Source of the DNA: Gammaproteobacteria bacterium
GTDB lineage: Bacteria; Pseudomonadota; Gammaproteobacteria; Legionellales; Legionellaceae
Assembly (NCBI GenBank): GCA_030147635.1
Contig: JASBUZ010000053.1
Location: 1 to 64,000 of the forward strand
Direction of reading: 5' to 3'
DNA: 64,000 nucleotides
The notes beneath the pieces are model-generated. The model did not search any database and was not told where the DNA came from. It saw only the letters and a program-made list of their open reading frames with translations. Within the stretch, counting starts at the first letter, position 1. Each line of letters opens with the position of its first letter. The translations under genes were made by a program, and so were the position numbers. Below are positions 1 to 6,946 of the stretch, one piece after another.

Positions 1-50
1 TGAAAAACATTCTTTGCCAAGTCAATGCCTATTACGTTAATATCATCCAT
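1..50 (-). CDS. IS110-family transposase, N-terminal fragment cut by the window edge
   Basis: The minus strand from 50 encodes MDDINVIGIDLAKNVF and then leaves the window. This is the usual beginning of IS110-type (DEDD) transposases, whose first catalytic Asp lies in the GIDLAKN-like stretch. The ATG at 50 follows a good ribosome binding site (GGGAGACGGAGT). Only 16 residues are visible, so intactness cannot be judged. The fragment points to an insertion sequence at this end. Confidence 0.75.
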   Translation of the reverse strand, partial: MDDINVIGIDLAKNVF

Positions 51-189
51 ACTCCGTCTCCCGGTTAAAATAATTGACTTAACTGTCGTTTATTTTCGGC
101 TCATTGTGAAGCCTTTAAGGAGGCGGGGTCCATAACATCAAGTCTGTTTACATCAACAAACTTGACCTTCGTATCTCTTATCTTTCAGC
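1..189 (-). mobile_element. Probable end of an IS110-like insertion sequence
   Basis: This segment lies between the transposase fragment and the 3' end of the FabG-like gene. IS110 elements carry a short non-coding leader before the transposase and usually lack long terminal inverted repeats, so the outer boundary cannot be set; it lies somewhere in 51-189. An imperfect hairpin is present (140-148 with 155-163), without a T-run. No other gene is seen in 51-189. Confidence 0.35.
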
Positions 190-963
190 CTACAACAAAG
201 CCTCTTTTGACTCGGGTAAGATTTGCCCGCCATCTACAATAAGCGTTTGTCCTGTAATATAGCCGGCTTCTTTCGATGCTAAAAATAAAGCAGCATTTGC
301 AATATCTTCGACTGAGCCAATCTTCTTCATCGGAATAGACTGGCGCATCTCTTCAATATATTGCTCACCCAGCTCCTCTAAGCCTTCCGTCATGACATTA
401 CCTGGTAAAACAGCGTTCACTGTAATCCCATGTTGGGCGAGCTCAAGTGCAGCTGTTCGCATAAAGCCAAGTTGACCTGCTTTAGTCGCACCATAATGAG
501 ACCATCCAGGAAACCCTGTAACAGGACCGGTAATTGAAGACGTCAAAACCACACGGCCATATTCAGCTTCCTTTAACAGTGGCAAAAAAGACTTAACTGT
601 TAAAAACGTCCCTTTAAGATTCACCCCACATACTTCATCCCAATCACTGACTGTCATTGACTCAAGTGTTGCCGAAGGATAAATACCCGCATTTGCACAC
701 ACAATATCAATACCATCCAAAGCTTCTTTAGCAAATGCTGCTGCTTTTTCCATATCCGGCGCAGAGCTTACATCAGCTGAATACACAAAAGCTTCACAAC
801 CGACACTTTCAAGTTTCTCTTTGAGAGCAACGGCTGCTTTTTCATCTCGATTAATTAGCAAAAGCTTTGCACCTTGCTCTGCAAATTTCTGTGCAATACC
901 GCGACCAATCCCTTTAGTTGCCCCAGTCAGCACAACCCTCTTATTTTTAATAGGTGAAAACAT
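190..963 (-). CDS. FabG-like short-chain dehydrogenase/reductase
   Basis: A 257-residue classical SDR, probably NADP-dependent and cytosolic, most like 3-oxoacyl-ACP reductase (FabG). Near the N-terminus it has the Rossmann motif TGATKGIG, then the NAG motif (CANAGIY). The catalytic Ser is in VVLTSSITG and the Tyr-Lys pair in SHYGATKAG. The C-terminus has the family's GQTLIVDGG. The frame is open up to 1284, but the ATG at 963 is preferred: it follows AGAGG at proper distance and begins right before the Rossmann fold, whereas the longer form would run through a repeat and the nucleosidase remnant. It stands alone, not beside other fatty-acid genes, so the true substrate may be another alcohol or ketone. 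Confidence 0.85.
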   Translation of the reverse strand: MFSPIKNKRVVLTGATKGIGRGIAQKFAEQGAKLLLINRDEKAAVALKEKLESVGCEAFVYSADVSSAPDMEKAAAFAKEALDGIDIVCANAGIYPSATLESMTVSDWDEVCGVNLKGTFLTVKSFLPLLKEAEYGRVVLTSSITGPVTGFPGWSHYGATKAGQLGFMRTAALELAQHGITVNAVLPGNVMTEGLEELGEQYIEEMRQSIPMKKIGSVEDIANAALFLASKEAGYITGQTLIVDGGQILPESKEALL

Positions 964-1020
964 CTTCCATATCCTCTTTAAAATTAAACACACACTTAAA
1001 AACCAGTTTTTTAGGGTTTT

Positions 1021-1123
1021 TAACAAGTTGACCCAGCTTCCCCACAACTTTATCCCCAGATTTTGGGGATAACCCACAAAAGAAGCTCTGAAATGGTATA
1101 CTTTTTCCCTGTTAATTTCCTGT
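1021..1123 (+). repeat. Direct repeat, copy 1, with a TTATCCCCA dyad
   Basis: About 103 bases nearly identical to 1582-1683; they differ at scattered positions and by a one-base indel. Inside is a perfect inverted repeat, TTATCCCCA (1050-1058) and TGGGGATAA (1064-1072), with a 5-base spacer. The arms are one base away from the DnaA-box form TTATCCACA. This copy lies between the start of the FabG-like gene and the nucleosidase remnant and would include that gene's promoter region. Confidence 0.85.
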
Positions 1124-1147
1124 GATTTATGAATGAAGTGAGTTCTC

Positions 1148-1592
1148 ATGAAAATTGGTATTTGGGGTGCGATGCTTGAAGAAATTTCCGCCATCAAATC
1201 TTTAATGACAGTGCAAAAAAAACAACCACATGTCAACTCAATCATTTTCACAGGTGTTGCAGGTGCTGTTTGTGAACAGCTCAATATTGGGGATATTGTT
1301 ATCGGGACTGGGCTCTACCAACACGATATGAATGCAACACCTTTTTTTGAAAAGTTTCAAGTGCCACTGACACGCCAGATTTTATTTAAGCCACAGCAAA
1401 CGATGGTTAAAAAATCAGTAAAAGCTGCAAAGCAATTTATAAAAGACGCGCCCAAACCCCTGCTCAACAAACATGGCGTATCCACCCTTACTGTACACTA
1501 AGGCCATCGACTTTGAGGCATTTATCCAAGACGTGGCAAGCCAGTACTCATCGGGCATTATCCAACACTTATTTCAGTTTCTAACAGCTTGA
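1148..1592 (+). pseudogene. mtnN: Decayed MTA/SAH nucleosidase (mtnN/pfs) remnant
   Basis: Intact MtnN (about 230 residues) hydrolyses methylthioadenosine and S-adenosylhomocysteine. Here an open frame of only 117 codons (1148-1501) begins with the family start MKIGIWGAMLEE. It keeps a FTGVAGAV segment (family NTGSAGG) and LNIGDIVIG...YQHDMNATPF (family [21 protein letters not shown]). The middle of the N-terminal half is missing, as is the later catalytic and substrate-binding part (the SGDAF and EMEATA segments). A further piece in another frame, from about 1503 to 1592, reads AIDFEAFIQDVAS and matches the family C-terminus (LSFDEFLAVAA). Thus there are at least two internal deletions and a frameshift. 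A ribosome binding site (GTGAG) still precedes the ATG. A functional enzyme is unlikely. Confidence 0.8.
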
Positions 1593-1683
1593 TCCAGCTT
1601 CCCCACAACTTTATCCCCAGATTCTGGGGATAACCCACAAAAGAAGCTCTGAAGTGATGTATTTTTTTCTGTTAGTTTCCTGT
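1582..1683 (+). repeat. Direct repeat, copy 2, with a TTATCCCCA dyad
   Basis: Second copy of the 1021-1123 repeat, offset 561 bases. It has the same perfect inverted repeat (1611-1619 and 1625-1633, 5-base spacer). It begins inside the last codons of the nucleosidase remnant and ends at the stop codon of the PuuE-like gene. The sequence left of copy 1 also loosely resembles the nucleosidase 3' end, which suggests a former tandem duplication of gene plus spacer. Confidence 0.85.
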
Positions 1684-2549
1684 TATCTCTTCCAGTGTGC
1701 TGCAATATCCATACGGCGCGTTATCCAAACTTCAGGCATTGCGTTAACATATTCAATAAACCGTTGGAGTGCCAAAGCACGTGCAGGCTGGCCACTCAGG
1801 CGCGCATGCAAACCAATACTCATCACAGCCCCTCGATTTTCTTGATATAAATAATCGAAGGCTTGTTTGAGCTGTTGAAAAAAGTCATCTGGGCTACTAA
1901 AACCTGGCGTTGTGATATATTTAAAATCATTGGTCACCAGTGAATAAGGAACAATTAAGTGCTCTCCTTCAAAATAGGGATAATCATCGGCATAGCTATC
2001 TGAGTCATACAAAAAACCACCGAGTTCTAACAAAATAGCACGTGTGTTTGCACTACGCCTTCCGGTATACCAACCGACTGGTCGCCTGCCAATTTGTTCA
2101 CTGAAGGTATCAATGCATTGCTGAATGTGTTTTCTCTCTTCTTTTTTGGGGACTTCTGCATAATCAATCCAACGCCAGCCATGGCCTGCAACTTCATGAT
2201 TTGCCTCTCGAAGATAGGTGGAAAACTCTGGATTTTGAGTGAGCGCAAAACCAGTTACAAAGAAAGTTACTGGAATCTGATGCTTATCAAATAAACGCGT
2301 GAGACGCCAAATACCAGCTCTACTGCCATATTCAAACAAAGATTCCATGCTTAAGTTACGCATACCTTCTGGCTTTTGAGCAAGTGGAAACTCTCCGCCA
2401 TAAAGCTCAGCATATTTATCCCCATAAATCGGTGAGTTTTCAGCCCCTTCTTCATAATTAATTACAAAATTTACCGCAACACGGGCCGATTCCGGTAACT
2501 CAATTTGACCACCTGATTGGCCATAGCCTTGCATATCTCGTGTCATCAC
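1683..2549 (-). CDS. PuuE-type polysaccharide deacetylase family protein (allantoinase-like)
   Basis: A 288-residue protein of the polysaccharide-deacetylase fold that closely follows the PuuE branch (cofactor-independent allantoinase of purine catabolism). It shows an N-terminal RDMQGYG, then VNFVINYEEGAE, MESLFEYGSRAGIWRL, HGWRWIDY, RRPVGWYTGR, GGFLYDSDSYADD and SIGLHARLSGQPAR. The start is GTG at 2549 or ATG at 2546. It abuts the stop of the GNAT gene upstream, so the two are co-transcribed. No other ureide or purine breakdown gene is nearby, so allantoin as substrate is only an inference; a different amide or N-acetyl substrate is possible. Confidence 0.75.
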   Translation of the reverse strand: MMTRDMQGYGQSGGQIELPESARVAVNFVINYEEGAENSPIYGDKYAELYGGEFPLAQKPEGMRNLSMESLFEYGSRAGIWRLTRLFDKHQIPVTFFVTGFALTQNPEFSTYLREANHEVAGHGWRWIDYAEVPKKEERKHIQQCIDTFSEQIGRRPVGWYTGRRSANTRAILLELGGFLYDSDSYADDYPYFEGEHLIVPYSLVTNDFKYITTPGFSSPDDFFQQLKQAFDYLYQENRGAVMSIGLHARLSGQPARALALQRFIEYVNAMPEVWITRRMDIAAHWKR

Positions 2550-3401
2550 TCACCCCAGCTCAAACGTTGTAATGCCATAGATTTCATGGGTTGACAGCTT
2601 CGGCTCTTCTTTTAAATACATACGCGCTGTTTCAAACACTTGATTCAACTGATAACGCTTCACCAAAGCCATGGCATATGGATTATTCAGCGGGCAGTCC
2701 AAGCACACGACACCATCACCCACAGTTTTAACTAGATGCAAAAACAAACTATCCGCAACTGACTCAGTATCGGCAAACAAAGGCCCAATCTTGAAGCCTT
2801 GCTGACACTGCCGAATCACACCATACCCTCGCAAAACACCATCCTCCATCACAGCCAAACCTTTAGCATCTATTTGCTGAATCCAACACTTTAAAAAAAC
2901 ATCTCGCCGCGCTGGAAAGTGGCGGCGGTCATAATCTGCTAATACAGAAAAAGGAACATTTGATACTTCAATGACTGGGTGCTCTGGTTTTATAGCTTTC
3001 AACGCTGTTGATTGCAATTCATAACGAGCATTATGATGAGCGATTTTATAGCCTAGTCGTGCATACTTATCAAGCATTTCAAGCACGCCATCAATGCCTG
3101 CATTGCGCGTGCCAACATAAGCTAAGCGCGCTTTGGTGAGTGCTAAGCCATACCCTTGACCACGATGCGCGGGGTCCACAATATAAAAACCACAAAAAGC
3201 AAAATACTTGTCGTAGACCACAGCCGAACCAATCGCAATGGGTGTACCACGTAACTTCCCAACAAAAAAGCCATTTGAGTCAGTGGCATAAAAACAGTCT
3301 GCATCATGCAGACCTGGATTCCAGCCGGCATCCGCGGCCCATTGTACCAAAAGCGCCATATCGGGCTGACTTACTCGAGAAATCTCATAGTCTTTAGGCA
3401 T
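2550..3401 (-). CDS. GNAT-family N-acetyltransferase with a C-terminal second GNAT-like domain
   Basis: A 283-residue cytosolic protein. Its first ~125 residues form a GNAT acyltransferase domain, seen in FCGFYIVDPAHRGQGYGLAL, which includes the acetyl-CoA pyrophosphate loop (R/Q-x-x-G-x-G/A type). The rest (about 150-283) resembles the second domain of the DUF1248/YitH-like group, with the VMEDGVLRGYGVIR strand pair. Its TGA stop directly touches the start of the PuuE-like gene, so a linked function is likely. No clear Shine-Dalgarno precedes the ATG at 3401. The substrate is unknown. Confidence 0.7.
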   Translation of the reverse strand: MPKDYEISRVSQPDMALLVQWAADAGWNPGLHDADCFYATDSNGFFVGKLRGTPIAIGSAVVYDKYFAFCGFYIVDPAHRGQGYGLALTKARLAYVGTRNAGIDGVLEMLDKYARLGYKIAHHNARYELQSTALKAIKPEHPVIEVSNVPFSVLADYDRRHFPARRDVFLKCWIQQIDAKGLAVMEDGVLRGYGVIRQCQQGFKIGPLFADTESVADSLFLHLVKTVGDGVVCLDCPLNNPYAMALVKRYQLNQVFETARMYLKEEPKLSTHEIYGITTFELG

Positions 3402-3437
3402 GGTGAAATTTTTTGGAGGCTTTCATTCAAAAATAAA

Positions 3438-3923
3438 TTACGGACTGGATATCGTCAAGTCATGCTTAGGTGTACGTCCACCGGGACGCTCTAGTAAAAT
3501 CTCCACAATACGGGCTGCATACTCCAAAGCAAACTGGTCGCTCATGACTTCATTGAGTATCTTGGATACCGCATAAACTTGCATCGCTTTTTTGAGTGAC
3601 AGATACGGTTTATAATAATGTTCTGCGCTCCCCTCATTCCTGACACGAAAAAAATGTTTCTCGCCAATTTCGTATAAGTTACAAAACCTGGCAAGATCTA
3701 CAATCACATGCTCAAGTCTTGTTTGGGTACTTCGCGCATCATTTTCTGATGTCATCTCAATCATCAGTGCACATCCAGACCGTACCAAAAAAATATCTTG
3801 CTGTTTTTTTAAACTGTACTTAAAGTAAACCTCTAATAAGGGATCAAGCATAGAGGGCTCTACACGGTCTGGAAAATCTACAGAAAACACTGAGGCGTTA
3901 TAAGCTTGAAAAAATAACCGCAT
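3438..3923 (-). CDS. Unknown protein, 161 residues, downstream of recJ
   Basis: I do not recognise a family. The protein appears soluble and mixed alpha/beta, with no signal peptide or membrane segment. It contains a hydrophobic strand (QDIFLVRSGCALMIEM) and a C-terminal helical part rich in Ala, Glu and Leu. Its ATG lies two bases after the recJ stop, so it is translated from the same messenger. It may be a lineage-specific partner or simply a passenger of the recJ operon. Confidence 0.6.
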   Translation of the reverse strand: MRLFFQAYNASVFSVDFPDRVEPSMLDPLLEVYFKYSLKKQQDIFLVRSGCALMIEMTSENDARSTQTRLEHVIVDLARFCNLYEIGEKHFFRVRNEGSAEHYYKPYLSLKKAMQVYAVSKILNEVMSDQFALEYAARIVEILLERPGGRTPKHDLTISSP

Positions 3924-3925
3924 AA

Positions 3926-5656
3926 TTAAGCAATTGCACGCATAGAGGCAATCATCAATTGTAACTTTTCACGCCCACGATACACATTAATATCTAAGCG
4001 GTAAGCTGCATGAAGTTGTCTTGCTCTTTGGTTTGGCCAAAGTGTTTTGTCAATGTTAAAAGCAATCGCGTCCAGCACCTCACTGCCATCTCGGTGACGC
4101 AGCATCAGCTTTAGATGATTTTGTCCAACCAGGCGTTGATCTACAATTTCAAAAATATCATCAAACACAGGCTCTTGAAATTGCTGCCCCCAAGGACCAC
4201 CCTGCTCTAAGGTCTTGGCAAAACCAAGCTCCAAATCTCGCGGCTCCAAGGAACCATCACTGAGAATCACACCTTCAAGTGACACCCCTTTAAGCTCTGA
4301 CTCAATCGAGCTCGTCAGTACTTCTTTAAACGCCTCAAAGTTTTCTGGTGATAAACTCAGACCCGCAGCCATGGCATGGCCACCAAACTTGGTCATTAAG
4401 TGGGGGTGGTCTTTATCGATGGCAGCAAGCACATCTCGAATATTCAAGTTTGGAATAGAACGAGCTGAACCCTTCAGCTCTTGTTCGCTTGTTTTTGCAA
4501 ACGTAATCACAGGCCGGTGATATCGCTCTTTCAAACGCCCCGCTAAAATACCAATCACCCCCTGGTGCCAAGTTTCATCCATTAAACAGAGCACAGCAGG
4601 CAAATCTTTCAGTTTCTCAAGTGATGCCAATTTATCGAGTGCTTGCAATGCTTGTTCTTGCATCTCTCCTTCAATTTTTCGCCGCTCCAGGTTAAGCTCA
4701 TCAAGCTCTCTTGCAAACGTTCGTGCTGCAGCATCCGTCTCAGCAAGCAAACAATCTATACCGAGCGACATATCATCCAAGCGACCCGCAGCATTTAACC
4801 TCGGAGCCACCGCAAAGCCTAAGTCCGCTTCCCGAAGATAAGCACGCTCTCGTTTTGCAATCTCAATCAGTGCCATAATACCAGGACGGCATGCCCCACC
4901 GCGAATACGCTTAAGTCCCTGCTCAACCAAAATCCGGTTGTTTTTATCAAGAGCGACCACATCTGCAACAGTCCCAAGTGCCACCAAATCCAAAAACTGG
5001 GCCATATTAGGCTCTGGAATCGTTTGTGCTTCAAACCAATTGATATCTCGAAGCTTTTGACGCAAGGCGAGCATCACATAAAAAATGACCCCAACCCCAG
5101 CAATCGACTTACTCTTAAAAGTATCCCCAGGTTGGTTTGGATTCACAATGGCGCAAGCATTCGGCAACGTTTCAGCAGACAGATGATGGTCAGTCACCAC
5201 CACATCAATCCCTGCCTCATTGGCCGCAACCACACCATCGAAACTCGCAATACCATTATCAACTGTAATGACTAAATTGGGCCGCCAGCTTTTGGCAACC
5301 TCAACAATTCCTGGCGTTAATCCATAGCCAAACTCAAATCGATTCGGTACTAAGAAGTTGACTTCATTGGCACCGAGCACGCGCAAAGCAGAGACTGCAA
5401 GTGCACTCGAGGTTGCACCATCCGCATCAAAATCTCCAATAATGAGAATACGCTCTTTATTTTCCAGAGCTTGCTTTAGGCGCTCACTTGCTGCATCTAT
5501 CCCAAGCAAATCAGTAAAGGGCAATAAGTGACTCAGCTGCTTTTCCAACTCTGACTTTTGAGTAATACCTCGAGCAGCATAAATACGTTGCAAAACAGGC
5601 GGAAAATCTGAAAGCTCTGTTGGAATCTCGGGTACATCACGTCGCGTAATCTTCAT
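3926..5656 (-). CDS. recJ: Single-stranded-DNA-specific exonuclease RecJ
   Basis: A 576-residue RecJ, the normal length. It degrades single-stranded DNA 5' to 3' in recombination and mismatch repair. The DHH-phosphoesterase motifs are clear: GDFDADGATS (residues 74-83), VITVDNGIASFDG (129-141) and VTDHHLS with the DHH at 156-158. The DHHA1 domain follows, with KGSARSIP and KFGGHAMAAG. The last ~110 residues form the OB-fold end domain. The gene overlaps the upstream RpfE-like gene by 4 bases (ATGA type) and is followed after 2 bases by an unknown gene, so the three form one operon. Confidence 0.96.
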   Translation of the reverse strand: MKITRRDVPEIPTELSDFPPVLQRIYAARGITQKSELEKQLSHLLPFTDLLGIDAASERLKQALENKERILIIGDFDADGATSSALAVSALRVLGANEVNFLVPNRFEFGYGLTPGIVEVAKSWRPNLVITVDNGIASFDGVVAANEAGIDVVVTDHHLSAETLPNACAIVNPNQPGDTFKSKSIAGVGVIFYVMLALRQKLRDINWFEAQTIPEPNMAQFLDLVALGTVADVVALDKNNRILVEQGLKRIRGGACRPGIMALIEIAKRERAYLREADLGFAVAPRLNAAGRLDDMSLGIDCLLAETDAAARTFARELDELNLERRKIEGEMQEQALQALDKLASLEKLKDLPAVLCLMDETWHQGVIGILAGRLKERYHRPVITFAKTSEQELKGSARSIPNLNIRDVLAAIDKDHPHLMTKFGGHAMAAGLSLSPENFEAFKEVLTSSIESELKGVSLEGVILSDGSLEPRDLELGFAKTLEQGGPWGQQFQEPVFDDIFEIVDQRLVGQNHLKLMLRHRDGSEVLDAIAFNIDKTLWPNQRARQLHAAYRLDINVYRGREKLQLMIASMRAIA

Positions 5657-6420
5657 GCAGTTTTACCCCAAAGTTTTGCCCAAAATTTTTTAGGCTTCGT
5701 CACAAAATCGGTATCATTAAAAAACCAATGCACGTTCTGTTTCTCGAATTTAGACTCAAGTTGTTCTAGCAAATCAGTCGTGTACTTTGGCATGAAACAT
5801 GCAGCGTTTTTCGGTAGTTTCATCTCAGGTTGATACAAGCTCACCGTTGTTGAAAGTAAATCACCTGCCCGGCACCAAGCTTCATCTTCGCACACAACAA
5901 GCGGTTTATGGTGTGGTGTATGACACGCGCCCGTGCCCCAAAGCCATACCCCATTTACGGCGTCACTTTGTGTACTTAAAAACATTTGCGCCTCAGTAAT
6001 CAATCTAAGCCAAAAAGGTTCTTGCTCCAAATCTTGCAGCAGCGGTCGCATGGAATGCTTAAAAACCGTATGCAAGGGCTTGGTTTTTGGCAGCACGTGT
6101 TCATCACAGGCTAAAAGCCAAGTTGAGGCATCATGGTAATACAGTTTCACACCATCTTCTGCAACAAAGGCTTGCAAAGTCTCAAAGAGCGCTCTTGACG
6201 CTGTGCCGACTGAGCTCATCAACGCATCGTTGTGTGTTGCTTCCCAATATATCGGAGATAGCACTGTCCACTCGCCTGATAAATTGTGGTAACGTGCCAA
6301 AAGACTCGCCACCGGAAGTGCTTCATCAGTATATCCAAAAGCTTTCAGCAAATGTACAATGGATGTGGTCGTGATATGCGGCGCATCCATCGCTTTAGAT
6401 GCATTAACTATCACCTCCAT
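5653..6420 (-). CDS. Conserved protein next to recJ, RpfE/COG4255-like
   Basis: A 255-residue cytosolic protein of unknown biochemical role. Families of this size preceding recJ occur in Xanthomonas (RpfE) and other beta/gammaproteobacteria, and the motif VNGVWLWGTG and the recJ linkage fit that group. This is recognition from context and general pattern, not from an alignment. The ATG at 6420 follows AGGGG at 8 bases and is preferred over an upstream in-frame start at 6513, which would add a stretch lying over the divergent promoter. Its last codon overlaps the recJ start. Confidence 0.6.
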   Translation of the reverse strand: MEVIVNASKAMDAPHITTTSIVHLLKAFGYTDEALPVASLLARYHNLSGEWTVLSPIYWEATHNDALMSSVGTASRALFETLQAFVAEDGVKLYYHDASTWLLACDEHVLPKTKPLHTVFKHSMRPLLQDLEQEPFWLRLITEAQMFLSTQSDAVNGVWLWGTGACHTPHHKPLVVCEDEAWCRAGDLLSTTVSLYQPEMKLPKNAACFMPKYTTDLLEQLESKFEKQNVHWFFNDTDFVTKPKKFWAKLWGKTA

Positions 6421-6437
6421 GCAAACAACCCCTGTGG

Positions 6438-6443
6438 TATAAT
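6438..6443 (+). promoter_or_regulatory. Putative -10 box of the Mth938-domain gene
   Basis: A consensus TATAAT lies 40 bases before the ATG at 6483, in the gap between two divergent genes. No good -35 hexamer is seen at 16-18 bases, so this is a tentative call. Confidence 0.4.
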
Positions 6444-6482
6444 CAGACTTTGAGTCGAACATCATACAGGCAATTAAACCAC

Positions 6483-6863
6483 ATGCAAATCCAATTAGAG
6501 TCCCGTGAAACACATACGATCCAAGCCTATAGCGAGACTGAAATTAAGGTGAATCATATTAGCTATCAGCACAGCTTAATTGTCGGTCATGATACAGTCA
6601 TTAGTCCTTGGGATATCACTGATGCACAAGCGCTGACCGAGAAATTGCTTACGCCAATACTCAAGCTCGAGCCAGAAATTATTATTCTAGGCACCGAAAA
6701 GCCTCAGCACTTACGCAACTTAACCTGCATCAAAAAGCTCTGTGAAAAGCAAATTGGTATTGAGTGTATGGCCCTAGACGCTGCTTGCCGTACTTTTAAC
6801 GTCTTACTGGGTGAGCACCGACGTGTGGTTGCCGGGTTTATTTTTGGACTTAAGCCCGATTAA
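6483..6863 (+). CDS. Mth938/DUF498-domain protein
   Basis: A 126-residue single-domain protein of the Mth938-like family (COG3737; related to human NDUFAF3/AAMDC). It has the typical strand HSLIVGHDTVISPWD, then PEIIILGTEKPQ and the ending AACRTFNVLLGEHRRVVAGF. The family's molecular role in bacteria is unsettled. The ATG at 6483 is chosen because the protein then has the family length and begins just before the first strand; the upstream in-frame TTG (6450) would add 11 unlikely residues. It is divergent from the recJ operon and convergent with the polysaccharide locus. Confidence 0.85.
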   Translation: MQIQLESRETHTIQAYSETEIKVNHISYQHSLIVGHDTVISPWDITDAQALTEKLLTPILKLEPEIIILGTEKPQHLRNLTCIKKLCEKQIGIECMALDAACRTFNVLLGEHRRVVAGFIFGLKPD

Positions 6864-6946
6864 ACCCATCCATCACATCACGATACTGAATCAGTTTCGC
6901 CATAGATCACGAAGGTGATGTTTATAAAAGTTTTCATATCCCACAC

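Noticed and set aside
140-163. Hairpin as terminator downstream of the FabG-like gene
   Set aside because: The stem is imperfect and no T-run follows on the minus strand.
821-1072. Plus-strand open frame of 83 codons opposite the FabG-like gene
   Set aside because: It lies antisense to a well-supported dehydrogenase and over the repeat, with no family pattern and no ribosome binding site.
964-1284. Extended N-terminus of the FabG-like protein
   Set aside because: The extension crosses the repeat and the nucleosidase remnant antisense, and a good ribosome binding site supports the ATG at 963.
1021-1683. Replication origin suggested by DnaA-box-like dyads
   Set aside because: Only one dyad per copy, each a base off consensus, with no AT-rich unwinding region and no dnaA, dnaN or gidA nearby.
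4215-4520. Plus-strand open frame of 101 codons inside recJ
   Set aside because: It is a shadow of recJ, whose DHH motifs and length are intact on the other strand.
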